64,000 nt of DNA from Clostridium sp. D43t1_170807_H7. GTDB lineage: Bacteria > Bacillota > Clostridia > Clostridiales > Clostridiaceae. Below, piece by piece: positions 28,231 through 35,798 of the stretch (position 1 is its first letter; each line of letters begins with the position of its first letter). A model generated the notes under the pieces. That model was not told the origin of the DNA. It did no database searches and saw only the letters and a list, made by a program, of their open reading frames with translations. The DNA lies in the NCBI RefSeq assembly GCF_015555905.1, contig NZ_JADNLK010000001.1:188302-252301 (forward strand), given 5' to 3'. The translations under genes and the position numbers were made by a program.

Positions 28231-28551
28231 TTATAAAAATTTAATAGCTATAGGTAAATATACAAAAAATCCTATAGTGAATATAATATGAAGCTTCCTA
28301 TAAAGCTTATAATCTTTCTTCATTATCATTCCAGTTATTGCAATAGCTATCATAATAACTGAAAAACCTATATACTTTATAAGTCCTTCTTGTCCAATTC
28401 TATTAATTAATTCTCCTATCATTGCTACTACTGAGATAGATCCTAAAATTATATGTGTTTTTAGATACACTTTCCTTTTTACCTTTAATAATTTTAATAC
28501 ATAATAAACTATTAATGATAAACAAAAAAACATAGATGATATTCTTTCCAT
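28231..28551 (-). CDS. Small four-helix membrane protein of unknown function
   Basis: 106 residues with four hydrophobic helices (about 6-20, 31-47, 57-75, 86-104). Histidines lie near helix starts (KTHIILG and RKLHIIF), a pattern seen in small heme-binding membrane proteins, but I cannot assign a family. The ATG follows AGGAGG. It is the last gene of a three-gene unit behind a perfect Fur box (YgbA-like, DUF454, this gene), so iron-responsive expression is likely. Confidence 0.7.
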   Translation of the reverse strand: MERISSMFFCLSLIVYYVLKLLKVKRKVYLKTHIILGSISVVAMIGELINRIGQEGLIKYIGFSVIMIAIAITGMIMKKDYKLYRKLHIIFTIGFFVYLPIAIKFL

Positions 28552-28595
28552 TATAATTTCCTCCTACTTTATCTTTTGTAAATTAATAATTTTCA

Positions 28596-29012
28596 TTAAG
28601 CCATTTCTCTTCTGGCAGTTTCCATGGCTCTCTTTTCTTCTGGAGTAATTGTCTTAACTCTAAATATAAAATAATATAATTTAATTATTATTAATACTAT
28701 AATAGTTATTCTCATAGGTAATACATCAACTAATATTAAAGGAAAAGCTAACATAAAATTAACGAAACTTAGTAATACAACTTTTTGTTTTAGTGTCATA
28801 GCCCTTTCTTTAACAAAGCTCTCTAAGTGCTTTTTATAAATATTTGTGTTTGTAAACCAGCTATGAAATCTCTCAGATCCCTTTGCAAAACAAAATGATG
28901 TCACTAATAAAAATGGTGTTGTTGGTAATATAGGCAATATTACTCCTATAAGGCCTAATCCAAGTGTTATAAAGCCTAAAGTTATATAAAAATATTTTTT
29001 TACTTTATTCAT
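28596..29012 (-). CDS. DUF454 (YbaN-type) membrane protein
   Basis: 138 residues. DUF454 proteins are small inner-membrane proteins of unknown role. Signature segments are GLIGVILPILPTTPFLLVTSFCFAKGS near 19-45, the motif NTNIYKKHL near 54-62 and ERAMTLKQKVV near 69-79. Three to four hydrophobic helices are visible. It sits between the YgbA-like gene and a four-helix membrane protein in one Fur-box-headed unit. The ATG follows GGGGAG. Confidence 0.88.
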   Translation of the reverse strand: MNKVKKYFYITLGFITLGLGLIGVILPILPTTPFLLVTSFCFAKGSERFHSWFTNTNIYKKHLESFVKERAMTLKQKVVLLSFVNFMLAFPLILVDVLPMRITIIVLIIIKLYYFIFRVKTITPEEKRAMETARREMA

Positions 29013-29063
29013 GTTTTACTCCCCTTTTAATTAATACTTTTTATATTTCCTAATATCTATCCC

Positions 29064-29363
29064 TTATTTATTTAACGCATGTCTAACAAGTTCAACTGGA
29101 TTATAAATAATAAGTCTTGGCCCAGAAAACTTCATTACTTCCTTTACCTTTTCCTTCATATCCTTTTTGTAACAATGAATTGGACATCTTGAACAAGTGG
29201 ATTTATTTTCGCCGAACTTACAAAAACTAAGTCTTTTATGTGCATATTCTAATAGTTCTGCACACTCTTCACATAGTTCCCCCTTATTATTACCATGCTT
29301 TTTGCGACAATATATATCTATCATTAGTTTTATAGTCTTTTTTTCCCTATCTATTCTTCCCAT
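29064..29363 (-). CDS. YgbA / nitrous-oxide-stimulated promoter family protein
   Basis: 99 residues with a cysteine pattern typical of the YgbA family: MIDIYCRKKHG near 14-24, CEECAELLEYA near 31-41, then CxFG and CSRCPIHCYK near 56-65. Six or seven cysteines suggest a metal site. The family was named for a nitric/nitrous-oxide-responsive promoter in E. coli and its biochemical role is unclear. It is the first gene after a perfect Fur box, followed by DUF454 and a small membrane protein. The ATG follows AAGGAAAT. Confidence 0.85.
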   Translation of the reverse strand: MGRIDREKKTIKLMIDIYCRKKHGNNKGELCEECAELLEYAHKRLSFCKFGENKSTCSRCPIHCYKKDMKEKVKEVMKFSGPRLIIYNPVELVRHALNK

Positions 29364-29388
29364 CCTAATTTCCTTTTCAATCTATCAA

Positions 29389-29403
29389 TGATAATCATTA
29401 TCA
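29389..29403 (-). promoter_or_regulatory. Fur box upstream of the YgbA-like operon
   Basis: Perfect 7-1-7 palindrome TGATAAT-C-ATTATCA, 25 bases before the YgbA-like ATG. Confidence 0.82.
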
Positions 29404-29421
29404 TATATTTTTTCTTATAAA

Positions 29422-29460
29422 AGACTGTATCAAAATTCATAATTATATTATGATACAGCC
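29422..29460 (-). terminator. Terminator of the ABC exporter operon
   Basis: CTGTATCA and its complement form the base of a hairpin with an 18-base AT-rich loop, followed by TCTTTT on the minus strand, after the stop at 29470. Confidence 0.65.
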
Positions 29461-29469
29461 TTTAATTAA

Positions 29470-31140
29470 TTAATTTAACACTAACTTGCTATTTTCAAGC
29501 TTATAAGTTTTATTGCAAACAGCTGTTGTTGACTTTCTATGTGAAATAAGTACTATTGTCTTATCTTCACAATTCTCTTTTATTGATTTTAGTATTTCAC
29601 CTTCATTTAATGTATCTAAATTACTTGTAGGCTCATCTAAAATTAAAACATCTCCATTACTTAAGAAGGCTCTTGCTAATCCTATTCTTTGCTTTTCTCC
29701 AGAAGAAAGATTGCCTCCAAGTTCTCCAACCTTTGTATCGTATCCTTTAGGTAAAGTTTCTATAAACTCATGTATAGATGCCATCTTAGCAGCCTTTATT
29801 ACCTCTTCTTTAGTTGCATTTGCATTACCTATTTTTATATTATCCATTATAGTTTCATTGAATAAATATGTTTCCTGACTAACTAAAGTTTGGCTATTTC
29901 TAAGAGATGCAGTATTAACCTCTTTAATATTTTTATTATCTAAGTTAATTTTACCTTCATTTACATCCCAAAATCTCATCATAAGCTTAACAAATGTACT
30001 CTTACCAATTCCACTTTCACCTATAAGGGCTATCTTATCCCCTCTTTTTATATGAACTGATGTATTATCAAAAATCTTTTCTTTTCTATTTGGGTAAGAG
30101 AATGTTACATTATCATACGCTATTGATTCACCATTTACTAAGTGTCCATCTGAAACTTCCTCTACATGTGGCTCTTCATCAATTAAATCAAATAATCTTT
30201 CTGCACAAGCAAAAGTTTGAAGTAATGTATTTGAAAGGTTACTTAAAGCAACTACTGGTCCAAAAGATGAAGCAATTATTACTATAGCTACAAGCATCCA
30301 TGTAAATGAAATATTCCCTATTGAATATTGTGCAAATCCAACTCCAACAAAAGTTAATATAGCAATCATTATGGTTAAATCTGTGATAGCTCTTATTATA
30401 CCTTCATGCTCTTTAATTTTATCAAGACTTTCATTTATTCTATGTGACTTTGAGTTAATTTCATTTAATCTCTCATCACCTGATTTAAATAATAATACTT
30501 CCTTAAGTCCTCTTAAAGAATCAAGTATATAGTTGTTACATTCACCAAACATATTTCTATAAGCAACCCCTGCTTCTTTACCTAAACTAGAAGAAGCATA
30601 AGGAATTACAAATCCAACTATTAAGAAGAATATTACTGATAAAACTCCAAACCAAGGATTTATTATAAATAATATTATAGAAATAATGCTATTAGTTATT
30701 ATTGCAATTGATATTGGAGCTATTGTATGAGCATAAAATACCTCTAAAAGCTCAATATCTGAAGTTATTAACGAAATAAGATTTCCCTTTTCTTGCCCCT
30801 CTAATTTAGCAGGTGCTAATTTTCTAAGCTTAGCAAATATCTTATCTCTTAATATATATAGTATTTTAAAAGCAATATAGTGGCCAGATAATTGTTCACC
30901 ATATCTTAGAAATCCTCTTAAAAGTGCACTTATAGCCATAACTATCATTGCACCAGTAAAGCTAATAAATGTAATATCACCTATAAATGCGCCTATAGCT
31001 ATTGCTCCAAAACTAGCTATAGCTATTGCAGCTAAAAATCCTATAACACCCATACTTATAGTAATTGCCATAATTGGAGCTAATGGCTTTAGCTCTACTA
31101 TTAATCTCTTCATTATTTGGAAGCCTGATCTTCTTTTCAT
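29470..31140 (-). CDS. ABC exporter half, CydC-like (permease-ATPase)
   Basis: 556 residues: about six membrane helices to residue 310, then an ATPase domain with Walker A GESGIGKS near 374-381, signature LSSGEKQR near 480 and Walker B VLILDEPTSNLD near 500, with H-loop LISHRKS. It resembles CydC, half of a heterodimeric exporter that in E. coli moves glutathione/cysteine and affects cytochrome bd assembly. It follows the partner gene by one base, and its start overlaps the intergenic TAG. The pair is headed by a Fur box, suggesting an iron, heme or redox link; the substrate is not known. No cydAB is in view. Confidence 0.82.
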   Translation of the reverse strand: MKRRSGFQIMKRLIVELKPLAPIMAITISMGVIGFLAAIAIASFGAIAIGAFIGDITFISFTGAMIVMAISALLRGFLRYGEQLSGHYIAFKILYILRDKIFAKLRKLAPAKLEGQEKGNLISLITSDIELLEVFYAHTIAPISIAIITNSIISIILFIINPWFGVLSVIFFLIVGFVIPYASSSLGKEAGVAYRNMFGECNNYILDSLRGLKEVLLFKSGDERLNEINSKSHRINESLDKIKEHEGIIRAITDLTIMIAILTFVGVGFAQYSIGNISFTWMLVAIVIIASSFGPVVALSNLSNTLLQTFACAERLFDLIDEEPHVEEVSDGHLVNGESIAYDNVTFSYPNRKEKIFDNTSVHIKRGDKIALIGESGIGKSTFVKLMMRFWDVNEGKINLDNKNIKEVNTASLRNSQTLVSQETYLFNETIMDNIKIGNANATKEEVIKAAKMASIHEFIETLPKGYDTKVGELGGNLSSGEKQRIGLARAFLSNGDVLILDEPTSNLDTLNEGEILKSIKENCEDKTIVLISHRKSTTAVCNKTYKLENSKLVLN

Positions 31141-31141
31141 A

Positions 31142-32941
31142 CTAGCAAACCTCCCTTATCATTTCTAATTCATTTTGCTTATTAACCATATCATAATAAT
31201 ACTTTTCTTTACTCATTAACTCATCATGAGATCCACTTTCTACTAAATGACCTTTATTCATAACATAAATCTTCTTAGCATCTTTTACATTAGCTAATCT
31301 ATGAGAAATTACTAATATAGTCTTATTTTTAGAAAGTTCATAAATTGCTTCCCAAATACTTTCTTCACTTTCAACATCTATATTTGAAGTTGCTTCATCA
31401 AAAATTATCATTGATCTATCTGCCAATATAACTCTAGCTAAAGCTAATCTTTGCTTTTGCCCCCCTGATAATGCACTACCTGCTTGACCAACATCAGTTA
31501 ATAGTCCATCTTTTAATTCCTTAACAAAATCATATAATCTTGCAGTTTTTAATGCCTCATTAATTTCTTCCTCTGATGCATCTCTCTTGGCCATTAGTAA
31601 ATTATCTAGAATAGTTCCATTAAATATATAACTATTAGTAGAAACTAAAGCTATATTTCCATAAATATTATCTAAAGATATATTTTCTATATTAGTATTA
31701 TTTACTTTTATTTCACCTTTAGTAACTTTATTATTATTTAATATAAGTGATGCAATTGTACTCTTACCTGAACCACTTTCCCCTACTATGGCAACTAATC
31801 CACCTGGTGTAATTTCCATACTTATGTTATTTAATACTTTTCTTTCACCATCATAACTAAAATCAACATTTTCTAATGTTACATTTATATCACTAAATTT
31901 AATTTCTTCTTTAGTTATTACATCTTTCTCTCTTTCTTCAGCATCTAAAATACCAAACATTCTATCACTTGCTGCCATACCATTCATAGCTATATGGAAG
32001 TAAGAACCTAAAAGTCTAAGTGGTATAAAGAATTCTGATGAAAGTAATATTATAATAAGTAGACTTCCTACAGGAATCTCTCCGTTTTTAAATTGAATTA
32101 ATGCAACAATTGTACCTGCTGCAGCACCACCAAAAGCTACTAAATCCATTATTGTTATTGAATTTAGCTGCATACTTAAAACCTTCATAGTTATTTTTCT
32201 GAATTTTTCAGCTTCTTTATTCATTTTCTCATGTCTTTTTTCATCAATGTTAAATACTTTTAATGTAGTTAATCCTTGAAGGTTTTCTAAGAAAGTTCCA
32301 CCTAAATCTGAATAAGACTTCCAATAATCCTTTAATATTCTTTTAGCAATTTTCATAATTGCAATTATTGATATAGGTATAAGAGGTACACAAAGTATAA
32401 ATACAAGTGCTGCTTTAAATGAAATAAAACTCATAAAAGCAAATAATGTAACTGGAACTAAAAGTGCATAGAAAAATTGTGATAAATATTTTCCAAAATA
32501 AATCTCTAACTGCTCTATTCCCTCAACAGATACTTGAACCACCGCTGATGTACTTTCAACATTAGTATATCCAGTACCTAATTTTAATAGTTTTTTGTAA
32601 ATAAGTTCTCTTAATGTCACCCTTGCATTTGCAGAAGCTGCATTTGAAAATTTAGCATATAAAATATTGCATAAATATCTCGTAGCTAATAAAATTGCTA
32701 TAATTATAATTCCTGATAATAACGAAATATTTCCCCATATTTTAAAATTCATCATAGCTCCAAAAACACTTTGTCCATCAAGGTCTAATGTTTTACCTAT
32801 ATAAATCTTATTAATAAATTGACCAATTAGTATTATAGTAACTATATTACATAAAACTGCAATCCAATTAACCAATATAGTTAATGCTATGTACTTTTTA
32901 GAATCTTTACATAGGTTTATTAACCTTTTATTTATCATCAT
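31142..32941 (-). CDS. ABC exporter half, CydD-like (permease-ATPase)
   Basis: 599 residues with an N-terminal membrane domain (helices about 20-325) and an ATPase domain: Walker A GESGSGKS near 390, signature ALSGGQKQRLALA near 500, Walker B MIIFDEATSNID and H-loop LVISHRLAN. Resembles CydD, partner of the next gene. I start at the ATG at 32941 with AAAGGAGG ten bases upstream; an in-frame start eleven codons earlier covers that site. A promoter with a Fur box between its -35 and -10 precedes it, so repression by iron is likely. Substrate undetermined. Confidence 0.82.
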   Translation of the reverse strand: MMINKRLINLCKDSKKYIALTILVNWIAVLCNIVTIILIGQFINKIYIGKTLDLDGQSVFGAMMNFKIWGNISLLSGIIIIAILLATRYLCNILYAKFSNAASANARVTLRELIYKKLLKLGTGYTNVESTSAVVQVSVEGIEQLEIYFGKYLSQFFYALLVPVTLFAFMSFISFKAALVFILCVPLIPISIIAIMKIAKRILKDYWKSYSDLGGTFLENLQGLTTLKVFNIDEKRHEKMNKEAEKFRKITMKVLSMQLNSITIMDLVAFGGAAAGTIVALIQFKNGEIPVGSLLIIILLSSEFFIPLRLLGSYFHIAMNGMAASDRMFGILDAEEREKDVITKEEIKFSDINVTLENVDFSYDGERKVLNNISMEITPGGLVAIVGESGSGKSTIASLILNNNKVTKGEIKVNNTNIENISLDNIYGNIALVSTNSYIFNGTILDNLLMAKRDASEEEINEALKTARLYDFVKELKDGLLTDVGQAGSALSGGQKQRLALARVILADRSMIIFDEATSNIDVESEESIWEAIYELSKNKTILVISHRLANVKDAKKIYVMNKGHLVESGSHDELMSKEKYYYDMVNKQNELEMIREVC

Positions 32942-33015
32942 AATATATATTCCTCCTTTGAATCTTTTAATCATTTGAAATAAACTCTCAATTGATATTT
33001 ATTATTGCTTAATAT

Positions 33016-33044
33016 AATATACCCTAATTGATAATTATTTTCAA
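33016..33044 (-). promoter_or_regulatory. Promoter of the ABC exporter operon
   Basis: TTGAAA, 17 bases, TATATT on the minus strand; the Fur box lies in the spacer. Confidence 0.6.
33029..33043 (-). promoter_or_regulatory. Fur-box-like operator between the ABC exporter and EcsC genes
   Basis: TGATAATTATTTTCA differs from the perfect 7-1-7 palindrome at one position and overlaps the -35/-10 spacer of the minus-strand promoter. Confidence 0.65.
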
Positions 33045-33113
33045 TACTTTCATTAATAAATTTTCTATTTTTGTATTATAATTAACTTATAGTACATATT
33101 TTAGGAGTAATAT

Positions 33114-33923
33114 ATGAGTAAATTTTCAAGTAAAAATAAGTTAATTGAAAAACAATTAAAACAACTTAATAAAAAGGAAGAAAAATTAATACTTGAAAAA
33201 GAGCCTGGTATTATAAAAAATAAATTAGACCCTTTAAAAATAAAAATTGAGGAGAAAATTCCTGAAAAACTTCAATCTACTTTAAATATAGCTTTTGAAA
33301 TGGGATTTAAAACAGTATTTGATAAAGCTCTAGGTATAATCGAGAAAACTTATAATAAGGATAATATAAGCATGGAATTTGATATAAACTCTTATGCAAT
33401 AAATAAATATCCAACAAAAAGAAATCTAAAAAAAATTGATAAATCTGCAAATAAAAAAACATTGATAAATAAGTCTGTTAGTGCTATTGAAGGTGGTGCT
33501 CTAGGACTATTAGGAGTAGGTCTTCCTGATATACCTATATATATTGGGATAATTTTAAAGTCTATTTATGAAATTAGCTTAAGCTATGGATTTGATTATA
33601 ATTCTCCTGAAGAGAGAATTTATATTTTAAATATAATTTCTGCTTCAGTTACTTCTGGCATTGAAAGAAAAATGTATTTTTATAGACTAGATACTATAGC
33701 TAATGAAATAAATAATAATAAATATCCTAATTATAATATTGATGAAACCTTAAAGGAAACTTCTGATAAAATTTCTACTTATATGTTAACTTCAAAATTT
33801 ATACAAGGTCTTCCCCTAGTGGGAGTTATTGGTGGAATCACTAACTTTAAAACATTACAAGATATAAGTACTATAGCTAAGCTCAAATATAAACAAAGAT
33901 ATTTAAATAAACTTTTACTATAA
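33114..33923 (+). CDS. EcsC family protein
   Basis: 269 residues. EcsC-domain proteins are membrane-associated proteins of unclear role, named for a Bacillus secretion-linked operon. The N-terminal 60 residues are Lys/Glu-rich. The conserved core has SAIEGGALGLLGVGLPDIPIYIG near 128-150 and YEISLSYGFDYNSPEERIYILNII near 157-180, with GLPLVGVIGG near the end. It is transcribed alone, divergent from the ABC exporter, and ends at a long hairpin. TTAGGAG precedes the ATG. Confidence 0.87.
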   Translation: MSKFSSKNKLIEKQLKQLNKKEEKLILEKEPGIIKNKLDPLKIKIEEKIPEKLQSTLNIAFEMGFKTVFDKALGIIEKTYNKDNISMEFDINSYAINKYPTKRNLKKIDKSANKKTLINKSVSAIEGGALGLLGVGLPDIPIYIGIILKSIYEISLSYGFDYNSPEERIYILNIISASVTSGIERKMYFYRLDTIANEINNNKYPNYNIDETLKETSDKISTYMLTSKFIQGLPLVGVIGGITNFKTLQDISTIAKLKYKQRYLNKLLL

Positions 33924-33926
33924 TAA

Positions 33927-33973
33927 CAAAAGCGTCTAGATATAATCCTAAATTATAACTAGCCGCTTTTTTA
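33927..33973. terminator. Terminator between EcsC and DUF2325 genes
   Basis: AAAAGCG pairs with CGCTTTT at the base, with further CTAG and TATAAT pairing inside, and Ts follow on the plus strand; As on the other side allow use by the convergent gene. Confidence 0.7.
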
Positions 33974-34001
33974 ACTTTAACTTTTTCATATACTCACACT
34001 T

Positions 34002-34286
34002 TTAGTTTAATACTATTTCCTTAATAAGTGATTCAACTGCATTTAATGTACTTTTATGATTTCTTATAACTCTTATATTTTTCTTATCTGCTTCTCTCTT
34101 AGCTGTCAATACAAGCTTATGAGATACTACATCTGTTAATAATATAACTGCATCTGGCATTCCAATCTTATCCTTTAATCCTGTTTCCATTTGGGTAAAA
34201 ACTTTTGCCTTACAATTATATTTTTTACATACTCTAATATAATCTTTAGTCATTTTATCATGGCCACCAACTATTACTACACTCAT
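34002..34286 (-). CDS. DUF2325 domain protein
   Basis: 94 residues, the full size of this small Rossmann-like family (unknown role). The start MSVVIVGGHDKMTKDY, the central PDAVILLTDVVSHKL near 45-59 and the C-terminal RNHKSTLNAVESL are characteristic. It is the last gene of flavodoxin-DUF3793-DUF2325, a unit with a Fur-like box in front; these three families often travel together in clostridia. The ATG follows AAAGGAGAG. Confidence 0.88.
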   Translation of the reverse strand: MSVVIVGGHDKMTKDYIRVCKKYNCKAKVFTQMETGLKDKIGMPDAVILLTDVVSHKLVLTAKREADKKNIRVIRNHKSTLNAVESLIKEIVLN

Positions 34287-34346
34287 TTATTTTCTCTCCT
34301 TTTAATCACTTGTTGTCCTTAATTCTTATTAATTAGAATTATTCTT

Positions 34347-34985
34347 TTATGCACTAGCCCCTTTATATTCTTCAAATAAATTTCTTATAGAGCATGCCAC
34401 ATTATGAGATGAATCTCCTTTTAAAATATAATTTACAGTATGCTCCTTAACTTTATCGTATCTACTGAAAGTTTCTTTTGCTTCTTTTAAATTATTATAT
34501 ACAAGCCAATATCCACAACTTAAACATTTCTTATTTTTACAATTCATAAAATCCATAACATCATTTAATGGAAAACCTAAAAATATACCTAATTCATGTG
34601 GACAATTAAATTCCTTATATCTATTCTTTAGCATATATAAATAATTATTTATATCATTCTTATCTGAATATCCTAATTGCATTAAGAATTTCTTGTTTTC
34701 TTTTCTAAATATGTAGTTTGATAATTGCTTCTCATTATATATCAATATAATTAATGCATTACTACATTCTCTTAAATCTATATATTGAATATCAATAGTT
34801 TCTAAAAAATCGATTCCGTACTTTATCCATTTGTCATATAAATTTTCTTTATCTTTTTTTATTGTAATGGTTGCTGATGGTTTAACGCCTGAAATTACCA
34901 GAGAGGCATTGTAAATTAAAAACTTTTCAATGCACTCTCTTTCCTCCATATTAGCAAGACTTTTATAAAATTCAACTTGCTTCAA
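34347..34985 (-). CDS. DUF3793 family protein
   Basis: 212 residues. Function unknown. The conserved part is CPHELGIFLGFPLNDVMDFMNCKNKKCLSCGYWLVYNN near 130-170, rich in Cys and His, which suggests a metal site, and a C-terminal EAKETFSRYDKVKE segment. Translation appears to start at a TTG seven bases after the flavodoxin stop with AGAAG upstream; an ATG at codon 13 is an alternative. It is tightly coupled to flavodoxin and followed by DUF2325, so the three likely act in iron-limited redox metabolism, an inference from context. Confidence 0.82.
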   Translation of the reverse strand: MKQVEFYKSLANMEERECIEKFLIYNASLVISGVKPSATITIKKDKENLYDKWIKYGIDFLETIDIQYIDLRECSNALIILIYNEKQLSNYIFRKENKKFLMQLGYSDKNDINNYLYMLKNRYKEFNCPHELGIFLGFPLNDVMDFMNCKNKKCLSCGYWLVYNNLKEAKETFSRYDKVKEHTVNYILKGDSSHNVACSIRNLFEEYKGASA

Positions 34986-34992
34986 TTTACTT

Positions 34993-35409
34993 CTATGCCT
35001 TTGCTATAGTCATTCCTAATTCAATACACTCTGGTGAGTTATCCTCAGGCTCATTTTGAATTATTAATCCATCAGCAATTAAAGTACAACCTAAAGACTC
35101 CATTCTTTCTTGCCAATCTCTTATCCATTGACCATCTCCCCATCCATATGATCCAAATAAAGCAACTTTTTTTCCTGAAATTTTAGATGATATTTCTTCT
35201 ACAAAAGGTTCAAATTCATTTTCCTCTAATACTTCATCTCCCATAGCTGGACACCCAAGTATAACTATTTCTTCATTATCAAAAATATCAGCATTTGCAT
35301 TTGATACATTAATTACCTCTGCAGTTTTTCCTCCATTAGCTATTCCCTCTGCAATTAAATTCGCCATTTTTTCAGTATTACCTGAAGCTGAATAATAAAC
35401 TATTTTCAT
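34993..35409 (-). CDS. Flavodoxin
   Basis: 138 residues, short-chain type. Flavodoxins carry FMN and replace ferredoxin when iron is scarce. The phosphate loop SASGNTEKMA is at 8-17, GCPAMGDEVLE near 52-62 and FGSYGWGDGQWIRDWQERM near 84-102, all typical. It is the first gene of the flavodoxin-DUF3793-DUF2325 unit, with a consensus promoter and an overlapping Fur-box-like site just downstream, matching iron repression. The ATG follows AGGAGGAG. Confidence 0.94.
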   Translation of the reverse strand: MKIVYYSASGNTEKMANLIAEGIANGGKTAEVINVSNANADIFDNEEIVILGCPAMGDEVLEENEFEPFVEEISSKISGKKVALFGSYGWGDGQWIRDWQERMESLGCTLIADGLIIQNEPEDNSPECIELGMTIAKA

Positions 35410-35431
35410 ATTCTCTCCTCCTAAACAATAT

Positions 35432-35446
35432 TGATATTCATTCTCA
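35432..35446 (-). promoter_or_regulatory. Fur-box-like operator of the flavodoxin operon
   Basis: TGATATTCATTCTCA keeps 13 of 15 positions of the 7-1-7 palindrome and lies at about +5 to +20 relative to the predicted start. Confidence 0.6.
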
Positions 35447-35456
35447 ATTACTTATT

Positions 35457-35485
35457 ATAATATAATATTACCTTAACCCTGTCAA
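35457..35485 (-). promoter_or_regulatory. Promoter of the flavodoxin operon
   Basis: TTGACA, 17 bases, TATTAT on the minus strand. Confidence 0.7.
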
Positions 35486-35549
35486 TATATAACTTGAATT
35501 TTTTTGAAATTTTTTGAAATTATTTTATGCTTATTCATATTCTCATTAA

Positions 35550-35586
35550 AAAAATAGAAGATACTAAAATTTCTCCTAGTATCTCC
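35550..35586 (-). terminator. Terminator of the feo operon
   Basis: AGATACTA and its complement with a 10-base loop, followed by a T-rich run on the minus strand, about 20 bases after the Cys-rich protein stop. Confidence 0.7.
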
Positions 35587-35602
35587 TAAAATATAAAAGT
35601 AT

Positions 35603-35767
35603 TTACTTGTGCTTAAATTTAATTTCACTATTGCATGATTTTTTGCTGGAGCAACCAGAACAGCCACATCCACAACCACCCTTATTATTTTTACTCTTCT
35701 TAAACATACTAAATACAGCTAAAAATAGCAAGCCAAATACTATAGCTCCAATAATAAATGTTGCCAT
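35603..35767 (-). CDS. FeoB-associated Cys-rich membrane protein
   Basis: 54 residues: one N-terminal membrane helix (MATFIIGAIVFGLLFLAVFS) followed by a short basic stretch and the cluster GGCGCGCSGCSSKKSC, then a basic tail. This matches the small FeoB-associated Cys-rich family that accompanies feoB in Firmicutes and may bind or hand over ferrous iron. It begins 31 bases after the feoB stop and is the last gene of the feoA-feoA-feoB unit. AGGAAGTGA precedes the ATG. Confidence 0.92.
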   Translation of the reverse strand: MATFIIGAIVFGLLFLAVFSMFKKSKNNKGGCGCGCSGCSSKKSCNSEIKFKHK

Positions 35768-35798
35768 TTATATCACTTCCTCGCTCATTACAATAATT

